Shown: positions 17,332 through 26,291, numbered from the stretch's first letter. The stretch: 64,000 bases of DNA from Roseiflexus castenholzii DSM 13941 (GCF_000017805.1 NC_009767.1:4257001-4321000), one strand, 5' to 3'. Made by a program: numbers and translations. Notes: generated by a model from the letters alone, not told the origin.

Positions 17332-17675
17332 CTATTCATCCTGTCTTCTTCTGCCGGGATACATGGCAATATTTCGCCTTCTCTGTAATTCTTCCAACAA
17401 CTGCATCAGCTCAGATGGACAGTTCGAAATCGGGATACGGAGCACTTCTAACAAGGCGCCCCAATTCCTTCTGCTAAGTCAGCACTCAAAACACGCTCAG
17501 CTTGAGATAATTCGAGTTTCTCCAGGTCTTGACGGAGCATTCTTAGTCGGTCAGCAATGCCAGGTCGATTGGTACGAGAGGGGTAGATCGGTGTTCGGGC
17601 AGTGACATTGCAAAGAAACTCCAGGTTCAAACCAATATACATGACCTCCCATAGCGAAAGCTCATTAGTTTGCAC
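17332..17675 (-). pseudogene. Frameshifted small helical protein gene between the two RAMP paralogues
   Basis: The first frame starts at an ATG at 17673-17675 with GAGG eight bases upstream. It reads 75 residues (MQTNELSLWEVMYIGLNLEF at the start, DRLRMLRQDLEKLELSQAER in the middle) and stops at 17448. Around GGGGCGCC the minus-strand reading continues smoothly in another frame as LLEVLRIPISNCPSELMQLL, then EELQRRRNIAMYPGRRRQDE, to a stop at 17332-17334. Joined, they would make an all-helical protein of about 115 residues, the size of a type III small (Cas11-like) subunit. The alternatives are a dead gene, a sequencing error or programmed frameshifting. I do not recognise a family. Confidence 0.5.
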
Positions 17676-17684
17676 GGAACAACC

Positions 17685-19784
17685 TCACTCAGTAGATAGA
17701 TCGCCGTACTTGTCAATTAACGGTAACCCCGCAGAATCATCCTCCGCCAGTGGCAATGCGATACGCGGTCCGGGATTTTTACCGCCCCGCTTGTTGCCGA
17801 CAAACCATTCGTACTGTTTGCCATCCGGCTGCGGCTGGCGGCTCGAACGCGGATAGTGGACCGGCAGGGGAGGTTTGTCAGCCAGTAATGCCTTGAGGTC
17901 GCGGATGTTTGCCAACATCTCGAAGGCGGCGCCAAAGCGTGACGCCATTGCCTGCTTGAATTCCTTGATCCATGCATCGATTTGTTTCTGATCCTGGTCG
18001 TGCCAACCGCTACGCGCGAACGATGCATACCGCTCGGTAGGGTCCAGCAATGAAACACGCACGACCTTGATCTGTACCGAGCCGAACCCCAGCGGTTTGG
18101 CGTAGCCGATGCGGTGATGCCATCCTTCGATCTGCAAACTCCAGAGCAGTGCGCCAAGCTCCAGCGGCGCCAGGTTCTCGAAATCTATGGTGAACTCGAA
18201 AACGCTGTCTGCCTGCTGAACGCCTTGCACCGTCCGGTTCTGATCGCTCTTCGCACCGTTGACACTCCGGTATTCCTGCGGATTGAGCTTTGCACCGTGA
18301 TGGCGATAGACTTTGCGCCCGCGCAGAATCTGATTCTGGTTGTTGTAATCTACTTGTCTATCGTCTTGTCCATTTTGAGGTTTGCCGGTGCGTGGACGCA
18401 AATAGAAGCGATAGGTGGTCGGCTTGGGTGTAGCCAAAATAGCCAGAGTTTCATCAAATGTTCCGCCATCTTTGGTCAATACGGCATGGCTGAAGCTAAC
18501 GCGCCCGGCATACGCCGTTCGTACTGACAGTTCTGGAGGATTAACGGCGGTTTCGTCACCCCACACCCACCCAAACACCCGACACGCAGGGCAGAGCTCA
18601 TCGTAAGTCGCGCATTTCTTCAGGTCAGACGGGTACAGCAGATCGCCGATGGTGCGCTCGAAGCCGACACGCGGCACCGAGACGGGCACAATGAATCGCA
18701 CCTTGTATCCACTGTTGCCATCTTTGTCGAGCATGGCATAGACCAGATCACCATCTGTTAGTTTTTGGCGGCCTTCGACAATAAAACGGCTGAAGGCCGG
18801 CTCTGTGCCCTGCGGACGATTTGGATCCCGCCGTTTGCGCACCTCATCGCGGTGACGCTCTTGATAGTCGGCGATCAGTTCTTCGTACTTCTGCCGCACC
18901 GTGTCAGGCAACTCGACCGGATTCAACTGCTGGGTGGTGAAGAACAGTCGCTCATCGTGTTTATTCTCAATGTTCTGATTGGTAATACAGAGATACCCGC
19001 TCACCCGTAGCTGATTAGCACCGGGCTTCGGCAGTGGTTGGTGCGATTTTGCCAGATGCACCACATTCCAGAACTCGAAATTGCGGCGCGGATGGATCAT
19101 ACGCTCGATAATCGCGTGACCCAACTCACCATGCGCAAAGCCGGTCAGCGAGAGTTTTAGACGCCGATCGTAGGGTGTATTGGGCGAATGAGCGACCGTT
19201 TTGCTTTTCTGCAACGGATCGTACACATGCACCCATGCGGCGTACTGCGGGCCGGAAGGTCGTTGGCCGGGTGTGATCGTTGTTGTTCCGGGTAACAACT
19301 CCAATTCCCACCGCGTGTCGATTTTACGCACCCGCGCCGGAACTAGTTGCAGCGCCAGCTCTGGCAACAGGTGATAACTCAATCGCTTATCGCCGGCAAA
19401 GTGGGCAAAGCAGGAATTGGTCGCTGCTTCAAAGATCGTGCGGATCGCACCGCGCAGGCTCGTACCGGGAATAGCGATATTACCTGCCGGATCGCGAAAG
19501 AAGCGATAGTGACGATGTATCTTGCCGTTGACGTGCTCTTCGCACACGTCCTCACTATCCGCGACAAAGATCGGGGTGGTAGCGGTAAGTCGGCAATAGA
19601 CACGTCCGGTCAACCCTACATACCGGTCGTGGGGCGGCGGCGCGCAGCGACCCAACAAAGGGGCAAGGTGCCGGTTGCGCGGTTCCAATGTGCGCACGAA
19701 GTTGTAAGGGTTGAGAAAGCGGTATCCTTGTTTAGATGAGGCGCCGCCCGATAGAGGCCGGCGTTGGGTTTTAGCTTTGCTCAT
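17685..19784 (-). CDS. Type III-D RAMP protein (TIGR03986-like), paralogue A
   Basis: This 699-residue Cas7-like protein has YRFLNPYNFVRTLEPRN, then GRCAPPPHDRYVGLTGRV. GTSLRGAIRTIFEAATNS is its RAMP glycine-rich loop. CPACRVFGW, a Cys-x-x-Cys followed by the FG motif, is typical of zinc-stapled Cas7 folds in type III complexes. VRTAYAGRVSFSHAVL and KPLGFGSVQIKV follow in the second half. It probably forms part of the crRNA-binding backbone. The ATG overlaps the stop of csx19 by four bases, so the two are translationally coupled. The paralogue at 15123-17222 has the same length but only partial identity, so the duplication is old. Confidence 0.84.
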   Translation of the reverse strand: MSKAKTQRRPLSGGASSKQGYRFLNPYNFVRTLEPRNRHLAPLLGRCAPPPHDRYVGLTGRVYCRLTATTPIFVADSEDVCEEHVNGKIHRHYRFFRDPAGNIAIPGTSLRGAIRTIFEAATNSCFAHFAGDKRLSYHLLPELALQLVPARVRKIDTRWELELLPGTTTITPGQRPSGPQYAAWVHVYDPLQKSKTVAHSPNTPYDRRLKLSLTGFAHGELGHAIIERMIHPRRNFEFWNVVHLAKSHQPLPKPGANQLRVSGYLCITNQNIENKHDERLFFTTQQLNPVELPDTVRQKYEELIADYQERHRDEVRKRRDPNRPQGTEPAFSRFIVEGRQKLTDGDLVYAMLDKDGNSGYKVRFIVPVSVPRVGFERTIGDLLYPSDLKKCATYDELCPACRVFGWVWGDETAVNPPELSVRTAYAGRVSFSHAVLTKDGGTFDETLAILATPKPTTYRFYLRPRTGKPQNGQDDRQVDYNNQNQILRGRKVYRHHGAKLNPQEYRSVNGAKSDQNRTVQGVQQADSVFEFTIDFENLAPLELGALLWSLQIEGWHHRIGYAKPLGFGSVQIKVVRVSLLDPTERYASFARSGWHDQDQKQIDAWIKEFKQAMASRFGAAFEMLANIRDLKALLADKPPLPVHYPRSSRQPQPDGKQYEWFVGNKRGGKNPGPRIALPLAEDDSAGLPLIDKYGDLSTE

Positions 19785-20446
19785 TGTGTCTCCACCTTAT
19801 GTGGTCTGTTACTTAATGCCCGATACCAGACAAACGCAGTTCGTCCCTGTTCGGTGTAGCGCCAGAAATGCAGGTAGACGTGACTAGTTGTGTTGATCGG
19901 ATAGGTGAGGTTGGCGGCGGCGACGCGATCATCATGCCATGGTGATGAGGTGTCTTTACGATCACCCCACAGCATGACCGACTCGGCATAGCGGTATAGA
20001 TGACAGGTGGGATGTTTCTGCCAGAAGTCCTCAAAGGCGAATCCATTGAACGATACTGATGTGCCGATGTAATGCCACAGCCAGCGATTACCATCGCGCC
20101 GCAGCGAGAGATGACCACGCTCACCGAAGATCTCGGCACGCTCGAGGAACTTTGACCATCGACACCGGCAAGGGCAAGGTGCCGGTGACCCACGCTCACC
20201 GAAGATCTCGGCACGCTCGAGGAACTCTGGCTGCGTCGGCCGATCGGCAAACTCGATATGGCTAACGTGCTCCCAGATGCGGTAGGGCATCCCCTGCCAA
20301 TGCCCTTGCCACGCATCGAGGAAGTCGCACAGTTGATCAGGTATAAACTCGCCACCCAGAATGGCCGGGCGATCTGAGTCGCTCAGCTTCGCCTGCTGCA
20401 TCTCTTTATGCAGTCGCGTAAAAAAGTCGTTGCTGTCGTCGCTCAT
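19781..20446 (-). CDS. csx19: Type III-D CRISPR-associated protein Csx19 (TIGR03984-like), with internal 25-residue expansion
   Basis: The product of about 221 residues contains a late block FEDFWQKHPTCHLYRYAESV and a C-terminal block HVYLHFWRYTEQGRTAFVWY. Its size and place between RAMP genes fit Csx19, a III-D accessory subunit of unknown role. The start is taken as the ATG at 20444-20446, which overlaps the upstream stop. FLERAEIFGERG occurs twice, because a 37-bp stretch is duplicated around a 38-bp insert (20115-20226). The 75-bp expansion keeps the frame and adds a Cys/Pro-rich run (SPAPCPCRCRW) foreign to the rest of the protein. The family call is by context and recollection of sequence style, not by search. 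Confidence 0.7.
   Translation of the reverse strand: MSDDSNDFFTRLHKEMQQAKLSDSDRPAILGGEFIPDQLCDFLDAWQGHWQGMPYRIWEHVSHIEFADRPTQPEFLERAEIFGERGSPAPCPCRCRWSKFLERAEIFGERGHLSLRRDGNRWLWHYIGTSVSFNGFAFEDFWQKHPTCHLYRYAESVMLWGDRKDTSSPWHDDRVAAANLTYPINTTSHVYLHFWRYTEQGRTAFVWYRALSNRPHKVETQ
20115..20226. repeat. 37-bp direct repeat flanking a 38-bp insert inside csx19
   Basis: 20115-20151 is repeated exactly at 20190-20226, a period of 75, and 20152-20189 between them is unrelated. The repeat begins CCACGCTCACCGAAGATC and ends CTCGAGGAACT. The net addition is 25 codons in frame. The geometry equals one repeat plus one spacer of the CRISPR array in this window. I found no matching array spacer for this insert by eye. 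Confidence 0.88.
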
Positions 20447-22311
20447 GACACCCTCGCCGGATAGAGATCGGGCAACCATGTGCCGTTGATCTCATCGAAG
20501 TAGCTGTCTTTCTTCAAACCGAAGGCATGTTTATATTCCTTGACCGTCACATTGAACGCTCTGATCCAGCTCTCTACCAGTGTCCTCCAATCGTTCTCTG
20601 TTGCCGGATCAAGCATCAACGTGCGATAGACGCCGCTCATCCCGCCTTTCGATTGCAAAAGTTGCTGTTTAGCGGTAATCGCCTGCTGCACAGCCGGCTC
20701 CTGGTCATTCGTCTCAGACAACGGAAAATCGCTTTCGTGAATAATACCGAGAGTCACAGCACCGTCTTCGATCCTGCACTGACCAAAACCTTTGGCGGCG
20801 CCGAAGCCAATAGTGATCAACCCATCGTGCAGATCGCGCAACACCAGCGCCAGCCAACCCAATTCCCATGGTTCGGGGTTCTCGAGAAAGAGACGCACTC
20901 GGAACTTAGGCTGCCACAGCACCACCGCGTCGAACTTGGCCGTATCGCGTCCGCCGCCGGTAAAGCGGTCGATAGCCAGAAAATCGAGCACCTTGAGAGT
21001 AACCTTGTCGCCGACAAACGGTGCATCTTCGACGCGCAACCGGCTGCCGTTCCACGGGCTGCCGAAAAGCCGGCAGGCGAGACAGAGTTTCTCCTCAGCC
21101 CCTTTTTGCTCAAACGTATCTCGTTCAACCTTTAGTAGAGCCTTGATAAAGCTGTTACTCGACAACACCGCGCCGCAGAAGTTCTTCTGCGATTGCCGTT
21201 CAACCTTTAGTAGAGCCTTGATAAAGCTGTTACAACTTGCAACCGGGTCATCAGTCTTGGTCGTCAGCGGATTACAGGCGGGGCATGTCGTTAAGAATGC
21301 CGTTTTGCGACTCCCCATATTCTTACCGTTATCCCACGCGCTGAAAGTCGCGAGAGTGCGAGCGATCCGCTCGGCCTGACTCCGCAAGGCGCCGCGCAGG
21401 CTCGAACCGGGCAACACCGGCTTAGCCCCTTGCTCATAAGCCGCGAACACGGGCGCATGATCAAACCCGCTCCGACCGGCTTGAGCCACATCGTTGGTCA
21501 GAAAGGGACCGGTTGCGGCCAGTGTAAATTCGGCCAAAACCCATGAACGGGCAACCGGATCATTACCCTGGTACGGTTCTACCCACGCCCGCACCTGCTG
21601 GACCTGATTGGTCAGCCATGTGCGGTCGCCGTCAGTAGTGTGCCAAGGCGGCCCGTGGTGTAAAAACTCGATCAGCACCTTTGCCTGATTCAGATCGCGC
21701 TCGATCCATTGCACCTCGTTGAGGGTAAACGCACCCAACCCACGATTGACCCGACCACCGATTGCGCCTCGTCCCTGTTCCCATTCGGCCAACGTCGCCG
21801 CCAACAAGGGCAGCAGTTTCGGCTCATCAGGCAGTTTAGGATCGATCTCAAGCCGTAGCTTAAACACCGTCCCTGCCGGCAACACTTCGTAATCGAACTT
21901 AATCCGTTCGCGGCGCGCTGCTGCGCCGGTCACCCGATCAATCCCAACGCCATCGCGGATGGTCAGCGATGGGATCGTATCGAGCACGGCATCGTAGACC
22001 AGCAGCCGGGCAGCAGTGGCGGTATCACTATCTTCCCTTGGATTCACATCGCCGAAGAGCTGGCAGACAAGACATTGACAGGCAGCGCTTGACGATTGGT
22101 TGTTAATCGCTTGACACGGACTTCCCCCAAAGCGAGGCGCGAGCCGCGTGGCAATGCTGCGCAACGCACCGGCGATAGCGGTACCCGGTATGAGCAGCCG
22201 CCCCCGCACATCACGGCGCAAGAGATCGTCGGTCGTTTCCGTATCGCTGCCCGTGCCTACGTGAAGCGCTGTACGCAGCGTTAGCTTGGCAGTGATGGCA
22301 CGAAACTTCAT
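20443..22311 (-). CDS. Type III-D double Cas7 (two Csm3-like RAMP domains in one protein)
   Basis: The 622-residue product contains two Csm3-like units. The first has LHVGTGSDTETTDDLLRRD, then GTAIAGALRSIATRLAP and CQCLVCQLFGD. The second has PVLPGSSLRGALRSQAERIA, then CPAC and CLACRLFGS with RFTGGGRDTAKF. The Cys-x-x-Cys-x-LFG pattern marks Cas7 subunits that bind crRNA and, in active ones, cut target RNA at 6-nt steps. It starts at an ATG and its stop overlaps the csx19 start. NSFIKALLKVER occurs twice, because of a 75-bp in-frame insertion (21122-21233) just before the second CxxC. The insert resembles an array spacer. Confidence 0.85.
   Translation of the reverse strand: MKFRAITAKLTLRTALHVGTGSDTETTDDLLRRDVRGRLLIPGTAIAGALRSIATRLAPRFGGSPCQAINNQSSSAACQCLVCQLFGDVNPREDSDTATAARLLVYDAVLDTIPSLTIRDGVGIDRVTGAAARRERIKFDYEVLPAGTVFKLRLEIDPKLPDEPKLLPLLAATLAEWEQGRGAIGGRVNRGLGAFTLNEVQWIERDLNQAKVLIEFLHHGPPWHTTDGDRTWLTNQVQQVRAWVEPYQGNDPVARSWVLAEFTLAATGPFLTNDVAQAGRSGFDHAPVFAAYEQGAKPVLPGSSLRGALRSQAERIARTLATFSAWDNGKNMGSRKTAFLTTCPACNPLTTKTDDPVASCNSFIKALLKVERQSQKNFCGAVLSSNSFIKALLKVERDTFEQKGAEEKLCLACRLFGSPWNGSRLRVEDAPFVGDKVTLKVLDFLAIDRFTGGGRDTAKFDAVVLWQPKFRVRLFLENPEPWELGWLALVLRDLHDGLITIGFGAAKGFGQCRIEDGAVTLGIIHESDFPLSETNDQEPAVQQAITAKQQLLQSKGGMSGVYRTLMLDPATENDWRTLVESWIRAFNVTVKEYKHAFGLKKDSYFDEINGTWLPDLYPARVS
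21122..21233. repeat. 37-bp direct repeat flanking a spacer-like 38-bp insert inside the double-Cas7 gene
   Basis: 21122-21158 is repeated exactly at 21197-21233 (period 75). The 38 bases between, 21159-21196, start TCGACAACACCGCG and agree with the array spacer at 42377-42412 at 30 of 36 positions, 29 of the first 32. The match begins at the first base after the left repeat in both places and in the same orientation. The insertion adds 25 codons in frame. This is the expected product of Cas1-Cas2 integrating a virus-derived fragment at a non-CRISPR target. Confidence 0.92.
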
Positions 22312-22314
22312 CGG

Positions 22315-24645
22315 CTATCTCCTCTCTTCAGCCTTCTGGCGGGCAGGCGCAGCGATCCGGGCAGCCAGCATCTGCAAACCTATGCGCCATGCCTGCGGAT
22401 TGTGGTCCAACTTGTGTTGCTTGAGTTCGTCTACCAACGCATCCAGCAGCTTATCGATCACATCCATACCGCGCTTCCCGTCAGCCGTGAAGAAATTCGG
22501 TTTGTCGCGGCCGGACAACGATTTGCCGAGGAGGTTCTCTGCATTCCCTGACCGTTGTAAATCCTGCTTGATGGCATCAACCGAGGTGTGCTGAGAAACA
22601 TGTAACAGCCGAGCAATCGTCTCAAAACGCCCATCGTTGAAACAAGCGAAGGATGTTGCTTCCGCTTCGAGCTTTTCCTCCCACTCGCGGGTGAAAGCAA
22701 GCACGGCCACAAACGGGGGCGACTGCTCGGCAGACGCCATCTGCAACGGGGTGAGATCGAGCATCGGACTGGTGATCCCTTGAAGTTGACGGTAGACCGG
22801 ATGATTGAACGCAACACAACCGAAGCCCTCATTGCGGCGGAGACCGATACCCTGCGCCTCTACCTCCCCCAGACGCTGTCGCAGGTCATCCAACGGGATT
22901 CCCTTGAAACTCAGGCGTACACTGGAACCGGCAACGATGGCAATATCTCGCGCGCGCGGCAAACCTAACGTGGCATTGAAGGAGTCCACCGTCCGCACCG
23001 CTGAAAACGCCAGCGCCTCGCCATTCTGGTTGCAATCAATCGAGACTGCTGCGCCATTCGGCAACTGCAACTCGCGCTTTAGCCATGCGGCATCGAACCC
23101 ACGCCAGAAACGTCCCCACGGATCGACGATAATCGCATCACTCAACAATAGCATCGTGACATGCTCCGTTGACGTGAGGCGTTCTGTGAGTGACTGCAAG
23201 CTGAACAGCGGTTCGTCGATTTTCTGAAACACGGCGCTGACTTTACCATAGCCGCGTTGGGTGGCTTTACCGAGGTGCAGTTCGTTTACCGCACCATTTG
23301 GTTGAAGATTGGCCATCGTTCGCAGCGCGTCCCAGATGTTCGCATCCGTACAGGTTACCTCACCGACAAAATACTGACCCGGCTCTAAAGCTACGTACCC
23401 GTACAGATCGCCGGTGCGCACCCGACCACTGTCAGGATCGATGCGAATATGCATTTCCACCATCGTGGACGGTTTGTGCCTGGAACGCGGCATATTTCTG
23501 ACCAGTGAAATGAAGCCACCGAGCGTTTCCAGTTTCGCCGCCCCATGATCTGTGACACATACCGGACAGGTCTCTGACACTGACTCGAACCTGCTCCAAA
23601 CGCCGCATCCATCGTCCTCGCTGGGCTTAGTAAAACCCGGATGCAATTCACACGTTAGCAGATCGCGCGGGGCAATTATGGTGGGATAACCACTAGCTTG
23701 CCGAGACACTTCTACCGGAGTCAACATCGAGAAACGCACCGTATCCCGCCAGAACAGATTGACAAAATCCTGGTATACCGACCCCTGAAGTTGCTGTCCC
23801 AGACGCTTCGCCGCACGCCACGCCAGCGCGCCGCGCAGCACACTGCCGGGAATGATGTCGAGCGTCTCGTACTGATTACCGGCTTCGACCCGACGAGCGA
23901 TCAGTAACGGTTCGTCAAGCCGCATGAGAACGCGCAAGCGATAGGTATGATGGTTGGGATTGGGGGGCAACGGAAGCGGCCTGATGTTGATTGCACCGGC
24001 AGGCAAGGCAGGTTCTGCGCCATGTTCACCTCTTAACCGCCTGGCCAATCGATCCAGAAATGCGGTTTCCTGCGCTCGATCAACAAGATGAATCTCGCAC
24101 TCACCATAGCCACGACGCTTGCCGGCGCCAAGATTACGCAGCATGCGTGCAGCGGCGACGAGCCATTCAGCCTCGCGCTGCGCATCGGCATCATCATTCT
24201 GGCACTCGGCCACGAAGCGGAAGCGCAAGCTGCCATCACCCTCCTCACGGGTGAACAGTTTATTTTTCTCGGCCCGACGTGTGCGAGGATTGACCCGCAC
24301 GCGCGTTGTAATCTGCGCCGCCGTTTTGCCCGCACTCCACACGTCCGATGGCACGAGCGGTGTCATCATACCCGCAGGTCGTGCAGAAGAGATACGCCAA
24401 CGCTTTTGGCGGGCGAGCGAACCGAAGATCGTATCCACTACATGTTGATCGGACGCAAACACTTGCAGTGTCAGCAGAGTGGTTAAACTTTCGCGCAGGA
24501 GACCGGCCAGCACCGTGCCGCGGATTACCGGTACGCCGTCGGCGTCGCGGAGTAGGACCGAGTCAACTTGCAGACCGAGACCATAACCGGCGCCGATGTG
24601 GTAATCGCTTTTGAACTCGATCTCGAATTCGAGACGGATACTCAT
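22315..24645 (-). CDS. csx10: Type III-D Csx10, long form with an N-terminal RAMP domain
   Basis: The 776-residue product is much longer than a single Csx10. Residues 1 to about 210 form a RAMP unit: YHIGAGYGLGLQVDSVLLRD, then RGTVLAGLLRESLTTLL and GAGKRRGYGECEIHL. From about residue 220 the Csx10 part begins, with YRLRVLMRLDEPLLIARRVE, then LDIIPGSVLRGALAWRAAKR, CPVC, and LHLGKATQRGYGKVSAVF. Csx10 is the Cas5-like subunit of III-D complexes expected to hold the crRNA 5' handle. The C-terminal 250 residues are helical and unfamiliar. The ATG overlaps the stop of cas10 by four bases. Whether the first domain is a true fused Cas7 or part of the family's normal fold would need structure comparison. 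Confidence 0.82.
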   Translation of the reverse strand: MSIRLEFEIEFKSDYHIGAGYGLGLQVDSVLLRDADGVPVIRGTVLAGLLRESLTTLLTLQVFASDQHVVDTIFGSLARQKRWRISSARPAGMMTPLVPSDVWSAGKTAAQITTRVRVNPRTRRAEKNKLFTREEGDGSLRFRFVAECQNDDADAQREAEWLVAAARMLRNLGAGKRRGYGECEIHLVDRAQETAFLDRLARRLRGEHGAEPALPAGAINIRPLPLPPNPNHHTYRLRVLMRLDEPLLIARRVEAGNQYETLDIIPGSVLRGALAWRAAKRLGQQLQGSVYQDFVNLFWRDTVRFSMLTPVEVSRQASGYPTIIAPRDLLTCELHPGFTKPSEDDGCGVWSRFESVSETCPVCVTDHGAAKLETLGGFISLVRNMPRSRHKPSTMVEMHIRIDPDSGRVRTGDLYGYVALEPGQYFVGEVTCTDANIWDALRTMANLQPNGAVNELHLGKATQRGYGKVSAVFQKIDEPLFSLQSLTERLTSTEHVTMLLLSDAIIVDPWGRFWRGFDAAWLKRELQLPNGAAVSIDCNQNGEALAFSAVRTVDSFNATLGLPRARDIAIVAGSSVRLSFKGIPLDDLRQRLGEVEAQGIGLRRNEGFGCVAFNHPVYRQLQGITSPMLDLTPLQMASAEQSPPFVAVLAFTREWEEKLEAEATSFACFNDGRFETIARLLHVSQHTSVDAIKQDLQRSGNAENLLGKSLSGRDKPNFFTADGKRGMDVIDKLLDALVDELKQHKLDHNPQAWRIGLQMLAARIAAPARQKAEERR

Positions 24646-26270
24646 GCCTCGTCCTCCTGCGGTTCATAATCGTCGGGGTTATGACTCAACTCCTGCGCAA
24701 ACTCCCAAACTTCCAGCAGATCGGGCATGCCATGGGCGACCACATCTCGGTTATCGCGCGTGATACTGCGCCAATAGTGAGCGCCATTCCCGTTGTTCTT
24801 GGGCTTGCCCAGCACCTTAAGCGCATCGACTACCGCCGAACGTGAAACTGCACTCAATCGCTCCAAAATCCATTCGAGCCGATGCTGCGTCCACCGTTCT
24901 AAGTTTTGGGTACGCTGCTGCACAGGAATATCCGTCTGCACCTCGGCAAAACAACGGCGCAATTCGGCCAGACGCTTCCGGGGAAGATCTTTCAGGGCAT
25001 AGCGCTGCGCCAGCAGATGCTTGAGGTCGATCCCGCGCAGCAAGGCGTCTTCCGAGAGATCGTGCTCTGCGACCCAATACGGACGTAACGAGCGCCGGAT
25101 GACCTGATCACCGTCTGCCTCGGCCATACCCGCCAACCGATTGCCCAAAATGACCTCGAAATTGACCGCCGATAGATGCTCGTTCGTCCTGGCAGCCAGC
25201 AATTTGCTCTGGCGCTTGGCATCCTCCAGCCAAGCTTCGGCCCGGCGATGGGCCAGCGCATACGGATAGGTACGCTTGCAAATCACCACTGCCGCGGCAA
25301 TCGTCGGGCGAGGCACATTGCACAGATTTATCTTATTTATCAGATTTTGCATGCGCTTTTCCCATTCGAGGCAGAAGCGACGGGCAATATCGAGCGCATA
25401 CGACGCCGGGATGAGCGCAAAGAGATCGTCACCACCGAGAATGAGCGGAAGCATCGGCATCATCGTCGCCTGTGCCGGAACTTGCTTGCGGAACTCAATC
25501 ATCGGAACGGCCAGACTCTCACTCAGCACCGTTGATAGACCTTGCGAAAGGTTCTGGAGCTGCCCCTGGTCACAACTGCCGAATAATTGACCCATACCGT
25601 TGCCGTCGGCCACCAAATAGGCTACGTAGTTTCGTTTACTCAGGTCAAAAACGGCAATAGCATCAGCGTCTTCGGGCCAATCGGGTTCAATGTGGGCAGG
25701 AATTGCCGCTTCCTTAGCATAAGGATCGTACACTCCACCAAGGAATTCGCGCAGACCACGATCACGCTCGGTTGCTTTGATCTGACAGGTCGCACACAGA
25801 TACCTGTGGCGGGAAGCGTTCCTTCCCGCCAGCCGATCACGCCGTTCCGCCAACCCCACGCCACACGACTCGCAGAATGCGACATACGGCATATGCACTT
25901 CGGCTACTACTCCCTGCCGATGACTCTTCGCCCAGCGCAACTTTGTACCGGCTTCATCATTGGCCGTGCGGAAATCACTGTTCATCGCTACAGGCTCAGC
26001 AACTGTCAGGCTGCCACCCAACGCCAGCCGGTAGCGTTCAGCCAGATCGACGCCGAAAGCAACCGCGTCATTTCGATCGTTAAAGATCACCCGGAAACTA
26101 CCGCCGTCATTGACTACAACCTGACCGTTGTACTGCTTCGCCACGGTATCTTCGACGCTACGGCAGAAGCGAGTCAGCAACTGACTCGCCCCGACCACTT
26201 CGCGCAAGCGCGAAGAGCGAAAGATGAAATCCTGAATCTTATCGGCCTCGGCAGCCAAGAGGTAGCGCAT
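24642..26270 (-). CDS. cas10: Cas10 of type III-D, without an HD domain, cyclase motif intact
   Basis: The 542-residue product starts directly at the palm-like region (MRYLLAAEADKIQDFIFRSS). There is no HD nuclease domain before it, as is usual for III-D Cas10. LGGDDLFALIP carries the GGDD cyclase motif at residues 279-282, so it should make cyclic oligoadenylates when the complex binds target RNA. Two Cys-x-x-Cys pairs (133/136 and 159/162) suit a zinc site. VFDLSKRNYVAYLVADGNGM opens the second palm domain. It is the second gene of the operon, 21 bases after the csm6-like gene, and overlaps csx10. Confidence 0.93.
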   Translation of the reverse strand: MRYLLAAEADKIQDFIFRSSRLREVVGASQLLTRFCRSVEDTVAKQYNGQVVVNDGGSFRVIFNDRNDAVAFGVDLAERYRLALGGSLTVAEPVAMNSDFRTANDEAGTKLRWAKSHRQGVVAEVHMPYVAFCESCGVGLAERRDRLAGRNASRHRYLCATCQIKATERDRGLREFLGGVYDPYAKEAAIPAHIEPDWPEDADAIAVFDLSKRNYVAYLVADGNGMGQLFGSCDQGQLQNLSQGLSTVLSESLAVPMIEFRKQVPAQATMMPMLPLILGGDDLFALIPASYALDIARRFCLEWEKRMQNLINKINLCNVPRPTIAAAVVICKRTYPYALAHRRAEAWLEDAKRQSKLLAARTNEHLSAVNFEVILGNRLAGMAEADGDQVIRRSLRPYWVAEHDLSEDALLRGIDLKHLLAQRYALKDLPRKRLAELRRCFAEVQTDIPVQQRTQNLERWTQHRLEWILERLSAVSRSAVVDALKVLGKPKNNGNGAHYWRSITRDNRDVVAHGMPDLLEVWEFAQELSHNPDDYEPQEDEA

Positions 26271-26291
26271 AGGTGGACCTCCAATTATTAT

